Origin: Holophagales bacterium
GTDB taxonomy: Bacteria; Acidobacteriota; Thermoanaerobaculia; UBA5066
Direction: 5' to 3'
Assembly (NCBI GenBank): GCA_016719485.1
Contig: JADJZB010000025.1
Location: forward strand, 124,001-188,000
DNA length: 64,000 bases
In this document: one piece after another, positions 43,427 to 52,047 of the stretch
Numbering within the stretch: position 1 is the first letter of the stretch
Layout of the letters: every line of letters starts with the position of its first letter
The notes under the pieces: model-generated
Told to the model about the DNA's origin: nothing
Database searches by the model: none
The model's input: only the letters and a program-made list of their open reading frames with translations
Translations under genes and position numbers: made by a program

Positions 43427-43485
43427 GGGGTCAGGTCCAGAACGGTGTATTGTTTTCAACAATACACCGTTCTGGACCTGACCCC
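43427..43485. repeat. GGGGTCAGGTC-ended hairpin element, copy 2
   Basis: A perfect 28-bp inverted repeat with a 3-base TTC loop, in the gap between the convergent stops at 43400 and 43498. The outer 11 bp is identical to copy 1 at 21791; the inner 17 bp (CAGAACGGTGTATTGTT) is unrelated to that of copy 1, yet pairs perfectly with its own other arm. Confidence 0.92.
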
Positions 43486-43497
43486 GATTTCTCCATC

Positions 43498-44424
43498 TTA
43501 CGATTGACCCGCGGGCTCTCCGGTCGCCACCGGGACCGACCTTCCACGGACGGCCGTGAACCGGAGCGGTCGTGCCGGGAGTGCGCCGGCGCCGGCTGCG
43601 GCGTCGGAGAGGGTCACGAAGGAGACTCCGTCCTCGACCCAGGCCTCGAGCTGCCGGGCGAAGAGGCCCGCGAACGCCCGCCCTCCCTCGATCTCCGTGT
43701 GGACGGAGTGGACGCTGATTCCCTCCGCCTCTCGAACGGCCCGCCGAAGGGAGTCGACCGCCCCGTCGCGTTTCTCCCCGCGGAACTCGTCGAAGGCGAG
43801 GAGCTCGTCGAGCGTCGGAAGGGTGGAGGGGACCTCCACGAGCGAGGACGTGGTCCCGTCGGACCGGAGCGGACGGAAGGGCGGCCCTCCGCGTGTGTCC
43901 GAAGCCACGCGGATGCCGCGCGATTCGTAGGCTTCTACGGAAAGGCCGTTCGCCGTCCACCCGGGCGCTCCCGCCACTTCCGCCGCCCGGCCGAAGACGT
44001 CGGCGAACCGCTCCGCCGCCCGGCCGAACGTCGCGAAGACCTCGCCCCGATCCATCCGCGGCAGCCGGTCGTGCCAGTCGACGTGGTCCCAGGCGTGGAC
44101 GCCGCACTCGTGTCCCGCCGCGGCCGCCTCGCGCATCCGGAGGACGGCGTCCTTGCGCGTGCCGATGTCGGGCGCCGGCAGGAGCGTTCCGTAGAGCATC
44201 GTCCGGATTCCGTAGGACGCGGCCGGCGAGGCGCTCATGACCTTCTTCACGAAGCCGCGCCGAAAGACGCGCTTTACCGCCTTCCCGGTCGAGTCGGGTC
44301 CGAGCGAGAAGAGAAACGTGGCGCGCGCGCCGTGGCGGGCGAGGAGGTCGAGGAGGCGGGGAACCCCCTCGACCGTCCCTCGAAGCGTGTCGACGTCGAC
44401 CTTCAGGGCGAGGCGCGGAGGCAG
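43498..44424 (-). CDS. arnD: ArnD-like polysaccharide deacetylase (deformylase)
   Basis: A 308-residue NodB-fold enzyme like ArnD, which removes the formyl group from undecaprenyl-phosphate 4-formamido-arabinose. The conserved N-terminus (LKVDVDTLRGTVEGVPRLLD with the first metal-site Asp, HGARATFLFSLGPD) lies upstream of any ATG, GTG or TTG in this frame, so the start must be CTG, most likely at 44424, 4 bases past the stop of the preceding gene with GAGG ahead. The metal motif is GHECGVHAWDHVDWH. Starting at the GTG at 44250 would lose the catalytic Asp. ArnD is about 300 residues, which fits. Confidence 0.85.
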   Translation of the reverse strand: MPPRLALKVDVDTLRGTVEGVPRLLDLLARHGARATFLFSLGPDSTGKAVKRVFRRGFVKKVMSASPAASYGIRTMLYGTLLPAPDIGTRKDAVLRMREAAAAGHECGVHAWDHVDWHDRLPRMDRGEVFATFGRAAERFADVFGRAAEVAGAPGWTANGLSVEAYESRGIRVASDTRGGPPFRPLRSDGTTSSLVEVPSTLPTLDELLAFDEFRGEKRDGAVDSLRRAVREAEGISVHSVHTEIEGGRAFAGLFARQLEAWVEDGVSFVTLSDAAAGAGALPARPLRFTAVRGRSVPVATGEPAGQS

Positions 44425-44428
44425 GACG

Positions 44429-45460
44429 CTACACCTCGGGCGTCGTCCGCCCGGAGAGGTAGAAGTCGAGCGTCCTCTTCAGGCCCGTCGGGAAATCGGT
44501 CGACGGCGTCCAGCCGAGACACTCCTTCGCCTTGCGGATCGACGGGACACGCGTCGTGATGTCCTGGTAGTTCGCGCCGTAGTAGTCGGCGGAGGAGACC
44601 TCGACGACCTTCGCGTCCCTCGCGAGCGGGGCGAACCTCTCGTAGGTCCCGACCGCCGCGAGGAGCAGCTGCGCGAGCTCGCGGATCGAGAGGTCGGCCT
44701 CGGGGTTGCCGAGGTTGAAGATCTGACCGTCGGCGCAGCCGTTCTCGTTGACGAGGATCTTCATCAGCCCGTCGATCCCGTCCTCGATGAACGTGAAGGA
44801 GCGCCGCTGGTGCCCTCCGTCGACGAGCTTGATCGGGACGCCGTAGAGGATGTTGTGGAGGAACTGCGTCAGGACGCGGCTCGACCCCTCCTTCGGCGCG
44901 TCGACGTCGTCGAGGTGCGGGCCGTACCAGTTGAAGGGGCGGAAGAGGGTGAACCGCAGGCCGTTCGCGTTTCCCATCGCCCAGATGACCCGGTCGAGGA
45001 GCTGCTTGGAGGCGGAGTAGATCCAGCGCTCCTTGCGGATCGGGCCGTAGACGAGCGGCGAGGAGTCCTCGTCGAACTCGCGGTCGGGGCACATCCCGTA
45101 GACCTCCGACGTCGACGGGAAGACGACCCGCTTGCCGTACTTGGCCGCCATCTTGACGATGCGGAGGTTCTCCTCGAAGTCGAGCTCGAAGACCGAGAGC
45201 GGGTTCTTGACGTAGGTCGCGGGCGTGGCGATGGCGACGAGCGGGAGGACGACGTCGCACTTCTTGACGTGGTACTCGATCCACTCGCGGTTGATGGCGA
45301 TGTCGCCCTCGAGGAAGCGGAACCTGCTGTCGTCGAGGAACTCCGTGATCCGGTCGCTGCCGACGTCGAGGCCGTAGACCTCCCAGTCCGTCGTGCCGAG
45401 GATTCGCCGCGTGAGGGCGTTGCCGATGAAGCCGTTGACTCCGAGGATGAGGACGCGCAT
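44429..45460 (-). CDS. arnA: UDP-glucuronate decarboxylase, ArnA C-terminal domain type
   Basis: A 343-residue extended SDR enzyme equal to the C-terminal half of ArnA, which oxidises and decarboxylates UDP-glucuronate to UDP-4-keto-pentose. It starts RVLILGVNGFIGNALTRRIL (NAD motif GVNGFIG), has FPSTSEVYGMC, YSASKQLLD and RPFNWYGP. R and S residues used for decarboxylation in ArnA fall in the SFTFIEDGIDGL and EEDSSPLVYGPIRKERW regions, typical of this subgroup. In enterobacteria this domain is fused to the formyltransferase; here it is a separate gene directly downstream. Confidence 0.9.
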   Translation of the reverse strand: MRVLILGVNGFIGNALTRRILGTTDWEVYGLDVGSDRITEFLDDSRFRFLEGDIAINREWIEYHVKKCDVVLPLVAIATPATYVKNPLSVFELDFEENLRIVKMAAKYGKRVVFPSTSEVYGMCPDREFDEDSSPLVYGPIRKERWIYSASKQLLDRVIWAMGNANGLRFTLFRPFNWYGPHLDDVDAPKEGSSRVLTQFLHNILYGVPIKLVDGGHQRRSFTFIEDGIDGLMKILVNENGCADGQIFNLGNPEADLSIRELAQLLLAAVGTYERFAPLARDAKVVEVSSADYYGANYQDITTRVPSIRKAKECLGWTPSTDFPTGLKRTLDFYLSGRTTPEV

Positions 45461-45478
45461 CGCGCCTTTCCGGCCGCC

Positions 45479-46393
45479 TCAGCCCCGGGCCAGGGTCCAG
45501 GCCCGGAACGCAGCCTCGTTCAGGTCCGGCTGCCCCTCCGGGCGCGCCAGGAGAATTTCCACGGGGCGGTCGTCTCCGCAATAGACGATGACGGACTTCT
45601 CCGTCAGCTCGATCTTCTCGGGGAAGGTGTCGTGGCCGCCGTAGCCCGAGAGCCGCGTTCTCCAGATCGTCACGCGCGGGCCGAAGATGTCGGTGAAGGC
45701 ACCGGGCCACGGGTGGGTCACGGCGCGGACGAGGTCGTGGACCTCCTGCGCCGGGCGGAACCAGTCGATGAGGCCGTCCTCGGGCTTGCGGCCCCCGAAG
45801 TAGGAGCCCTTCGACAGGTCGAGAGGGACGCGCGGGGCCGTCCCCGCCTTCAGCTTCGGCCAGCTCCGCGCGAGGACGGTCACGGCCGCCTCGGTGACAC
45901 GGCGGGCCACGGTGAGCGCCTCGTCGTCGGGCCCTATCGGGACCGGCTCCTGGTCCACGAGGTCTCCTGCGTCGGGCTTGTCGGTCATGTAGTGGAGGGA
46001 GGCGCCGGTGACGGGGGCCCCCTTCAGGATGGCCCAGTTCACGGGCGACCGGCCGCGGAACGCGGGGAGAAGGGAGCCGTGCATGTTCAGGGCCCCCATC
46101 ACGGGGATCGAAAGGACCCTCGCCGGGATCAGTTTCCGGAAGTAGAAGGAGAAGAGGACGTCGGGCCCGGCGGCCCGGATCACCGCCTCCTCCGACGGGG
46201 CGTCGATCGACGCGACGAGCTTCACCGGAACGCCACGCGAGCGGGCGAGGTCGGCGACCGGCTCCCACCAGCGCTCCTCGCCGGGGGCGTCGGGGTGCGT
46301 GTAGACGAGCTTGACGGGCTCACCCGCGTCGAGGAGCCACTTCGTACAGCGGTACCCGACGTCGCCGTATGCGCAGATGACGATTCCGCTCAT
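45479..46393 (-). CDS. arnA: UDP-4-amino-arabinose formyltransferase, ArnA N-terminal domain type
   Basis: A 304-residue protein matching the N-terminal half of ArnA, which uses N10-formyl-tetrahydrofolate to formylate UDP-4-amino-4-deoxy-arabinose. It has the catalytic triad region MHGSLLPAFRGRSPVNWAI (N, H and, later, D of DKPDAGDLVDQ), and the C-terminal OB-like part. It ends 18 bp before the decarboxylase gene. Start ATG overlaps the arnC stop by 4 nt. The two half-ArnA proteins would act as separate enzymes or as a two-chain complex. Confidence 0.9.
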   Translation of the reverse strand: MSGIVICAYGDVGYRCTKWLLDAGEPVKLVYTHPDAPGEERWWEPVADLARSRGVPVKLVASIDAPSEEAVIRAAGPDVLFSFYFRKLIPARVLSIPVMGALNMHGSLLPAFRGRSPVNWAILKGAPVTGASLHYMTDKPDAGDLVDQEPVPIGPDDEALTVARRVTEAAVTVLARSWPKLKAGTAPRVPLDLSKGSYFGGRKPEDGLIDWFRPAQEVHDLVRAVTHPWPGAFTDIFGPRVTIWRTRLSGYGGHDTFPEKIELTEKSVIVYCGDDRPVEILLARPEGQPDLNEAAFRAWTLARG

Positions 46394-47349
46394 GGCTCCT
46401 CCTTTCCCGCGTGGACGCGGCGGACGAGGAAGCGCGGGCGGCCACGCACCTGCTGGTAGATCCGCCCGACGTACTCGCCGACCATTCCCACGCCCGCCAT
46501 GATGACCCCCATCACGAGGAACGCGAGAGCGAAAAGCGTGAAGACCCCCTCCACCTCGGAGCCGACGATGACGCGCCGGACGAGAAGGAAGAGGCCGAAA
46601 CCGAACCCGAAGAGCGCCGTCAGGAACCCGAGGAGGCCGAACAGCTGGAGGGGGACGACCGAGAAGCCGGTCATCAGGTCGAAGTTGAGCCGCACGAGAC
46701 GCAGGAGCGAGTACTTCGACTCCCCCTCCGCCCTCTCCTCGTGCGCGACCTCGATCTCGACGGGCCTGCGCGCGTAGAGCTGCGCCAGCGCCGGGATGAA
46801 CGTCGAGACCTCGTCGGACGCGGTCATCACGTCGACGACGTCGCGGTGGTAGCCCCGCAGCATGCAGCCGTAGTCGCCGAGCCGCATGCCGGTCAGGAGC
46901 CCGGTCGTCCGGTTCACGAGGCGCGAGGCGGCCTTCCGGAAGAGCGAGTCCTTTCTCTTCGTCCTCACCGTCCCGACGACGTCGTACCCCTCGTCCATCT
47001 TCGCCACGAGCTTCGGGATCTCCTCCGGCGGGTTCTGCAGGTCCGCGTCGAGCGTGATGACGTACTCGCCGTCCGTCTCCCCGAACGCGGCCATGATCGC
47101 CATGTGCTGCCCGGCGTTGCGCAGGAGCTCGACCGCCTTCACGCGCCCCGGACACCCCCGGGCGGCCTCCTTCAGGAGGGCGAGCGAACGGTCGCGCGAG
47201 CCGTCGTCGACGAAGACGACCTCCCACGGCCTCCCCAGCCCTTCGAGAACCGGTACGAGCCTCGGAAGGAGGTGCGGCAGGTTCCTCTCCTCGTTGTAGA
47301 CGGGGATGACGATGGAGACCTTGCGGGCGGCGGGGGCGGAATTCGTCAC
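46390..47349 (-). CDS. arnC: ArnC-like undecaprenyl-phosphate 4-formamido-arabinose transferase
   Basis: A 319-residue membrane-bound GT2 enzyme. The catalytic domain has SIVIPVYNEERNLP, FVDDGSRDRSL, GQHMAIMAAF and TLDADLQNPPEEI (DxD), then DYGCMLRGY. Two membrane helices at about residues 232-254 and 268-292 end with VGEYVGRIYQQVRGRPRFLVRR. This matches ArnC and related GtrB proteins; the gene order arnC-formyltransferase-decarboxylase-arnD supports ArnC. It transfers the formylated amino sugar to undecaprenyl phosphate at the cytoplasmic face. Confidence 0.9.
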   Translation of the reverse strand: MTNSAPAARKVSIVIPVYNEERNLPHLLPRLVPVLEGLGRPWEVVFVDDGSRDRSLALLKEAARGCPGRVKAVELLRNAGQHMAIMAAFGETDGEYVITLDADLQNPPEEIPKLVAKMDEGYDVVGTVRTKRKDSLFRKAASRLVNRTTGLLTGMRLGDYGCMLRGYHRDVVDVMTASDEVSTFIPALAQLYARRPVEIEVAHEERAEGESKYSLLRLVRLNFDLMTGFSVVPLQLFGLLGFLTALFGFGFGLFLLVRRVIVGSEVEGVFTLFALAFLVMGVIMAGVGMVGEYVGRIYQQVRGRPRFLVRRVHAGKEEP

Positions 47350-47416
47350 GGGCTTCCGATTTTATGGGACGGCGTCCCGCGGGCCGAACGCCGCCCCGGC
47401 GGGCGGCCCGGCACCC

Positions 47417-49156
47417 TCACGGCCGGTTCGCGACGAGATAGAACTTCCCATTGGGGCTCTTCGCGAGGACGTGCGGCAGGGAAAGGCCGCGGGCGGGGTT
47501 TCCGAAGTCGCGAAGGTGGCCGAAGTGGACGATGCAGAGGACCCGGGCGGGCCCGTGCCACTTCCGGGCGAACTCTTCGTCGGACAGGTAGAGACCGCGG
47601 CGGCGGGCCTCCTCGCGCCCGAAGTCGAGCTCGCTCCACGGGAGGCCGGCGATGGGCGTCAGCCTCTTGGTGTAGAAGGCTGGCGCCTGCACGTAGTGCC
47701 CCTTCTGCAGGAGGAGGTCGTCGGGACGCAGCTCGCGCTTCAGGACGGCCACCATTGGCCAGGGAGTGATGGACCTGGCGACGGAGGGGAGAGCGAAAAC
47801 GAGAGCCGCGACGAACCCGATCCACGGGGCCGCGACCGTGAGGGCGAGGCGTTCCGTCGAGGCGGGCCTCCGCGGGGAGCGGGCGTCGCCCCGGGCCGGG
47901 AGAAGGTTCAGGAGGGCCCCGAGGCCGAGAAAGGCCGTCGCGACGGCGGCCTCGGCCACCACACCGTACCGGGCCGCCATCCCCGCCCCAAAAGCGTATG
48001 CGGCGACGGCGCCGGTCAGAACGCCGAAGAGAAGACCCGCGACCCTTCTCTCCGGGCGCAGCGGCGCTCCCCGCTGCCGGGCCCTCTCGAGGCCGAGCGC
48101 GACGAGGACGGCCACGGCCGGCCAGACCGGAAGGATGTAGGGAACGAGCTTCGACCGCGACGCCGTGAAGAAGAGGAGGACGAGGATCCAGAAGACCTGG
48201 AGGAACGCTTCGGCGCCCCTCTCCCGCCATTCCCCGCGGCGGACCGAGGGAAAGGCCCCCGCGAGCCTGCCCAGGTACGGGGTCCATGGGAGCAGGCCCA
48301 GGAGGAGTGCCCAGACGAAGATGAGAGGGTTGGCGCTCCGGCGGTGCCCGGTCTCGAAGTACCGCCGGAAATGCTCGCCGACGACGTAGAAGTCGAACCA
48401 CTCCTTGTCGCGGCGCGCAATGGCGAGGTGCCACGGCAGGACGAGGGCGAGGAACAGGATCAGGGGCCCGGGCGAGAAGAGTCTCGGCACGATCGAGATC
48501 CTCCTCGACAGGAGTGCCCAGACGAGGATCGCCCCCCCGGGAAGGACGAGGCCGACGAGGCCCTTGAGCATCACGGCCGCCGCGCAGGAGAAGTGGAGGA
48601 GGTAGAGCGCGGCCCGGGCGCGTCCCCGGTCCCCAGATCGCTCGTGCTCCTGGAAGGAGGCGAAGGCGAACGCCGCCGACGAGAGGGCCAGCGAGAGGGG
48701 GGGATCGATGATGTTGAGGCGGGCGAGCGCGACGACGAGCAGCGACGTCGCCACGATCAGCCCCGCCAGGAGGGCGACCCTCTCCCCGAAGCGCCGCCGG
48801 GCGAAGAGGACGGTGACGAGGACCATCCCGGCGGCCGAGAGCTTCACCGGGAGGCGCGCCGCCCACTCCTCCTCGCCGAACAGGGACATCGACGCCGCGA
48901 CGGCCCAGTAGTGGAGCGGCGGCTTCTCGTAGTACCGATACCCGTTCAGGCGCGGCGCGACGAGGTCGCCGGTGGCGAGCATCTCGCGGGGGATCTCGGC
49001 GTAGCGCGACTCGTCGGGCTCGAAGAAGGGGGTGTGCCCGGTCTCGACGACGAGGAACGTGACGGCGATCGCGAGGAGCGTCCAGAGGAGGACGCGGGAG
49101 GCGACCGGAAGCGGCTCGGCGCGGAAGCGGCTCCCGCTCGTCAGGTACGGGCCCAA
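47417..49156 (-). CDS. arnT: ArnT-like GT39 glycosyltransferase
   Basis: A 579-residue membrane protein with the ArnT signature FFEPDESRYAEIPREML (catalytic Asp-Glu) and YYEKPPLHYW near the N-terminus, about twelve membrane helices and a C-terminal periplasmic domain (about 455-579). ArnT moves 4-amino-arabinose from undecaprenyl phosphate to lipid A; here the acceptor could be lipid A or the polymer handled by the adjacent ABC exporter. No ATG or GTG fits; TTG at 49156 has a run of G (GAGGGGGG) as ribosome site 6 bases ahead and overlaps the end of the exporter gene by 16 bp. The arnC gene follows 67 bp later. Confidence 0.83.
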   Translation of the reverse strand: MGPYLTSGSRFRAEPLPVASRVLLWTLLAIAVTFLVVETGHTPFFEPDESRYAEIPREMLATGDLVAPRLNGYRYYEKPPLHYWAVAASMSLFGEEEWAARLPVKLSAAGMVLVTVLFARRRFGERVALLAGLIVATSLLVVALARLNIIDPPLSLALSSAAFAFASFQEHERSGDRGRARAALYLLHFSCAAAVMLKGLVGLVLPGGAILVWALLSRRISIVPRLFSPGPLILFLALVLPWHLAIARRDKEWFDFYVVGEHFRRYFETGHRRSANPLIFVWALLLGLLPWTPYLGRLAGAFPSVRRGEWRERGAEAFLQVFWILVLLFFTASRSKLVPYILPVWPAVAVLVALGLERARQRGAPLRPERRVAGLLFGVLTGAVAAYAFGAGMAARYGVVAEAAVATAFLGLGALLNLLPARGDARSPRRPASTERLALTVAAPWIGFVAALVFALPSVARSITPWPMVAVLKRELRPDDLLLQKGHYVQAPAFYTKRLTPIAGLPWSELDFGREEARRRGLYLSDEEFARKWHGPARVLCIVHFGHLRDFGNPARGLSLPHVLAKSPNGKFYLVANRP

Positions 49157-50478
49157 GAGACTCCCCCCTCGGTGGACCAGGACCGCTCGGGAGACCAGAT
49201 TCCGGCCTCGGTCCGCGGCGAGTCGACGCGGAACCGGCATGCCCCGCGCCAGTAGTCGTAGGGCGTTCCGTTGCGCGCGTGGACCGCGACGTCGATCAGG
49301 TAGGTGCCGGGGCCGAGGTCGCAGCTCCCGATCGTGAGCCGGACCCGCGCCGGCCCGTCGAACGCGCCGGGCATGAGCCCGTCGATCTCGGTGTTGGTGC
49401 CGTGAACGCAGACGTCCTCCGGCGTGAAGAGGCCGACGCCGAAGACGAAGTCGGAGAGGGGGCGCGCGGGGGTCGCCTCGATCTCGACCGTGACGGGCTC
49501 TCCCGTCCGGAACGCGTAGCGCTCGTCGCCGGCGACCCCGAGGAGCCGGACACCGTCGATCGTCGCCGACCGGTCTCCCCAGCGGCGGGCCCTCTCGGCC
49601 GGCGGGGCTTCGACCTCGTTCGCGGTCTCGGGCGCCGGGCCGGGCGCCGGGGCGGCCTCCTCGGCCCGGAGCGTCTCCTGCTCCACGGCGTGCTCGGCGA
49701 GGAGGCGCGTCCCCTCGCCCGCGGACACATCCAGCCTGTATGCGGCGAGCATCTCGCGCGGCTCGGCGAGCCCCGCGACCCTTCCTCCGGAAAGGTAGAG
49801 GACGCGATCGCAGAGCTCCTCGACGAGGACGAGCGAGTGGGAGACGAAGAAGATCGTCTTTCCCCTCGCGGAGAACTCCTTGATCGTGTCGAGGCAGCGC
49901 CGGGCGAACGCCTCGTCGCCCACCGCGAGGACCTCGTCGACGACGAGGACCTCGGGGTCGACGTGAACCGCGACGGCGAACCCGAGCCTCACGTACATCC
50001 CGGACGAGTAGGTCTTCACCGGCTCGTCGATGAACTCCGAGAGCCCGGAGAACTCGATGATCGACGGGAGCTTGCGCTCGATTTCGCGGCGCGTCAGGCC
50101 GAGCATGACGCCGTTGATGACGACGTTCTCGCGCCCCGAGATCTCCGGGTGGAAGCCCGCGCCGAGCTCGATGAGGGCCGACACCTTGCCGTCGACGCGG
50201 AGCGTCCCGGAGGTCGGCTTGAAGAGGCCGGCGACGAGCTTGAGGAGCGTCGACTTCCCCGAGCCGTTCGCCCCGATGACGCCGAACGTCTCGCCGCGCC
50301 GCACGTCGAACGAGACGCCCGACAGCGCCGAAACCGTCTCCGACGGCTCGAGAACCTTTCCGAAGCCCCGCCCGAGGAGCGCCGACTTCAGCGTCCCGAA
50401 CGCCCGGGTCCGGCCCCACCGCCGGTAGACCTTCGAGAGGTCGCGCGCCTCGACGGCGACGGGAGAGCGCGCGCTCAG
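49141..50478 (-). CDS. wzt: Wzt-type ABC transporter ATPase for polysaccharide export
   Basis: A 445-residue ATPase with Walker A GANGSGKST, signature YSSGMYVRLGFAVA, Walker B LVVDEVLAVGD and the switch FFVSHSLVLVEELCD. Residues 1-255 form the nucleotide-binding domain, followed by an Ala/Pro/Glu linker (about 270-300) and a C-terminal Wzt-type carbohydrate-binding domain (about 305-440), which in O9a-like systems selects the capped glycan. The only start that keeps the N-terminus is CTG at 50478, part of a CTGA overlap with the permease stop, with GGAGG ahead. Confidence 0.9.
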   Translation of the reverse strand: MSARSPVAVEARDLSKVYRRWGRTRAFGTLKSALLGRGFGKVLEPSETVSALSGVSFDVRRGETFGVIGANGSGKSTLLKLVAGLFKPTSGTLRVDGKVSALIELGAGFHPEISGRENVVINGVMLGLTRREIERKLPSIIEFSGLSEFIDEPVKTYSSGMYVRLGFAVAVHVDPEVLVVDEVLAVGDEAFARRCLDTIKEFSARGKTIFFVSHSLVLVEELCDRVLYLSGGRVAGLAEPREMLAAYRLDVSAGEGTRLLAEHAVEQETLRAEEAAPAPGPAPETANEVEAPPAERARRWGDRSATIDGVRLLGVAGDERYAFRTGEPVTVEIEATPARPLSDFVFGVGLFTPEDVCVHGTNTEIDGLMPGAFDGPARVRLTIGSCDLGPGTYLIDVAVHARNGTPYDYWRGACRFRVDSPRTEAGIWSPERSWSTEGGVSWART

Positions 50479-51281
50479 ACGGCCTCCGGGAAGGAGTCGC
50501 GGAGGCGGTCGAAGAACGCCCACCCGATGGCGAAGGCGACGAGCGAGATCCCCGCGGCGGCCGCCCACGTCCCCGGCGGCGAGAACCTGCCGTAGAAGAG
50601 GGCGTCGTGCCAGCCGGAGAAGAGGGGCGCGAGGGGATTCAGGGCCAGCAGTCCGGTGATCCGCCCCTTCGGGAGGTCCTTCAGCGAGTAGAGGATCGGC
50701 GTCGCGAAGAACAGGACGGAAAGGACGGTCTGCAGGAGGTCCTTCACGTCGCGGAAGTGGACCGTCAGCGCGGAGAGGAAGAGAGCGATGCCGAGGAGGA
50801 GGACGGCCTGGAGAAGCAGGAGGAGCGGCACCTGGACGAGGGCCCACCCGAGCGGGACGCGCGGGCCGAACGCACCGAACGCACCGGCGAGGAGCGCCGC
50901 GAGGAGGACCGGAAGCGCCAGGAGGAAGTGGACCCCCTGGGCGAAGACGGCGACGGCCGGCAGGACCTCCGCCGGGAAGAGGATCTTCCTGAGGAGCGCG
51001 CCGTGCGTCAGGAGCGAGGCGGCTCCGTCGGAGATCGAGGAGGAGAGCCAGTTCCACGGGAGGAGGCCGCAGAAGAGGAAGAGGGCGTACGGGGACGTCG
51101 ACGGGCTCCGGTTCGGCAGGAGGAGCTGGAAGACGACCGCGTAGACGGCCAGCATGAGGAGTGGGTTCAGGAGGGACCAGAAGAAGCCCAGGACGCTCCC
51201 GCGATAGCGCGCCTTCACCTCGCGCGCCACGAGGACGCCGACGAGCGCCCGGTGGCGCCAGAGGTCGCGGAGCCGCTCCAT
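50475..51281 (-). CDS. wzm: Wzm-type ABC transporter permease for polysaccharide export
   Basis: A 268-residue ABC-2 family permease with six predicted membrane helices. It has the amphipathic N-terminal LVAREVKARYRGSVLGFFWSLLNPL region, here cited as REVKARYRGSVLGFFW, and the LNPLAPLFSGWHD motif late in the protein. Together with the following Wzt it would flip an undecaprenyl-linked polysaccharide to the periplasm. The pair heads the minus-strand transcription unit that continues with arnT, arnC, the two arnA halves and arnD. Confidence 0.92.
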   Translation of the reverse strand: MERLRDLWRHRALVGVLVAREVKARYRGSVLGFFWSLLNPLLMLAVYAVVFQLLLPNRSPSTSPYALFLFCGLLPWNWLSSSISDGAASLLTHGALLRKILFPAEVLPAVAVFAQGVHFLLALPVLLAALLAGAFGAFGPRVPLGWALVQVPLLLLLQAVLLLGIALFLSALTVHFRDVKDLLQTVLSVLFFATPILYSLKDLPKGRITGLLALNPLAPLFSGWHDALFYGRFSPPGTWAAAAGISLVAFAIGWAFFDRLRDSFPEAV

Positions 51282-51357
51282 TCCGGTCGTCGATGATACG
51301 CGGCGCCGCGCGCGTCCCGACCCATCCCGCCGGAACGGGCCGGCGTATTGTCGAACG
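51282..51357. promoter_or_regulatory. Divergent promoter region, exporter cluster / Att-like operon
   Basis: In this 76-bp gap, TATCAT (minus, 51298-51293) lies 11 bp before the wzm ATG and TATTGT (plus, 51346-51351) lies 6 bp before the ATG of the ATPase gene. Both would give leaderless or almost leaderless mRNAs; neither start has a clear ribosome site. No -35 is convincing. Confidence 0.35.
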
Positions 51358-52047
51358 ATGGGCGCCAGGGTCGTCGTCGAGAGTGTCCGCAAGGCCTGGG
51401 TACCGGTCCCGGGGGCGGGAGAGGGCGCCATTTCGGAGGCCCTCGCGGGGGTCTCGTTCTCACTCGAGCCCGGTGATTTCGTGGCCCTCCTCGGCCCCTC
51501 CGGCTGCGGCAAGTCGACCCTGCTGAACCTCCTCGGCGCGCTCGACCGTCCGACCTCGGGGCGCGTCCTCGTCGACGGCCACGACCTCGCGCTCCTCTCC
51601 GACGCCGGACGCGACCTCTACCGGCGCCGGACGGCCGCGACGGTCTTCCAGTTCTTCAACCTCCTGCCGACGATGACGTCGCTCGAGAACGTCGCCCTGC
51701 CGCTCCTCCTCGACGGCGTACCGCCCGCGGAAGCGGACGAAAGGGCCGCGGCCGCCCTCGGGGAGGTGGGCCTCCCGGAGAAGTCTGGCGCCTTCCCCTG
51801 GCAGCTCTCCGGGGGACAGATGCAGCGGGTGGCCGTCGCGCGCGCCCTCGTCGCCAGGCCCTCGCTCCTTCTCGCCGACGAGCCGACCGGGAACCTCGAC
51901 TCGCGCTCCGGGGCACGGGTCCTCGACCTCGTCTCGGACCTCGTCGCGGGGCGCGGCGTGACGATCGTCCTGGCCACGCACTCCACCGAGGCGGCGGCCC
52001 GGGCGACGCGCGTCCTCCGCCTCCGCGACGGCCTCCTCGAAGCGTGA
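51358..52047 (+). CDS. LolD/MacB-type ABC transporter ATPase (AttE-like)
   Basis: A 229-residue ATPase with Walker A GPSGCGKST, Q-loop FQFFNLLPTM, signature LSGGQMQRVAVARAL, Walker B LLLADEPTGNLD and the H-loop in ATHSTEAA. This is the LolD/FtsE/MacB-type subfamily that drives FtsX-like permeases. It overlaps the permease gene by 4 nt (GTGA). The set ATPase, double FtsX permease and lipocalin-like protein matches the AttEFGH type of operon. Confidence 0.92.
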   Translation: MGARVVVESVRKAWVPVPGAGEGAISEALAGVSFSLEPGDFVALLGPSGCGKSTLLNLLGALDRPTSGRVLVDGHDLALLSDAGRDLYRRRTAATVFQFFNLLPTMTSLENVALPLLLDGVPPAEADERAAAALGEVGLPEKSGAFPWQLSGGQMQRVAVARALVARPSLLLADEPTGNLDSRSGARVLDLVSDLVAGRGVTIVLATHSTEAAARATRVLRLRDGLLEA

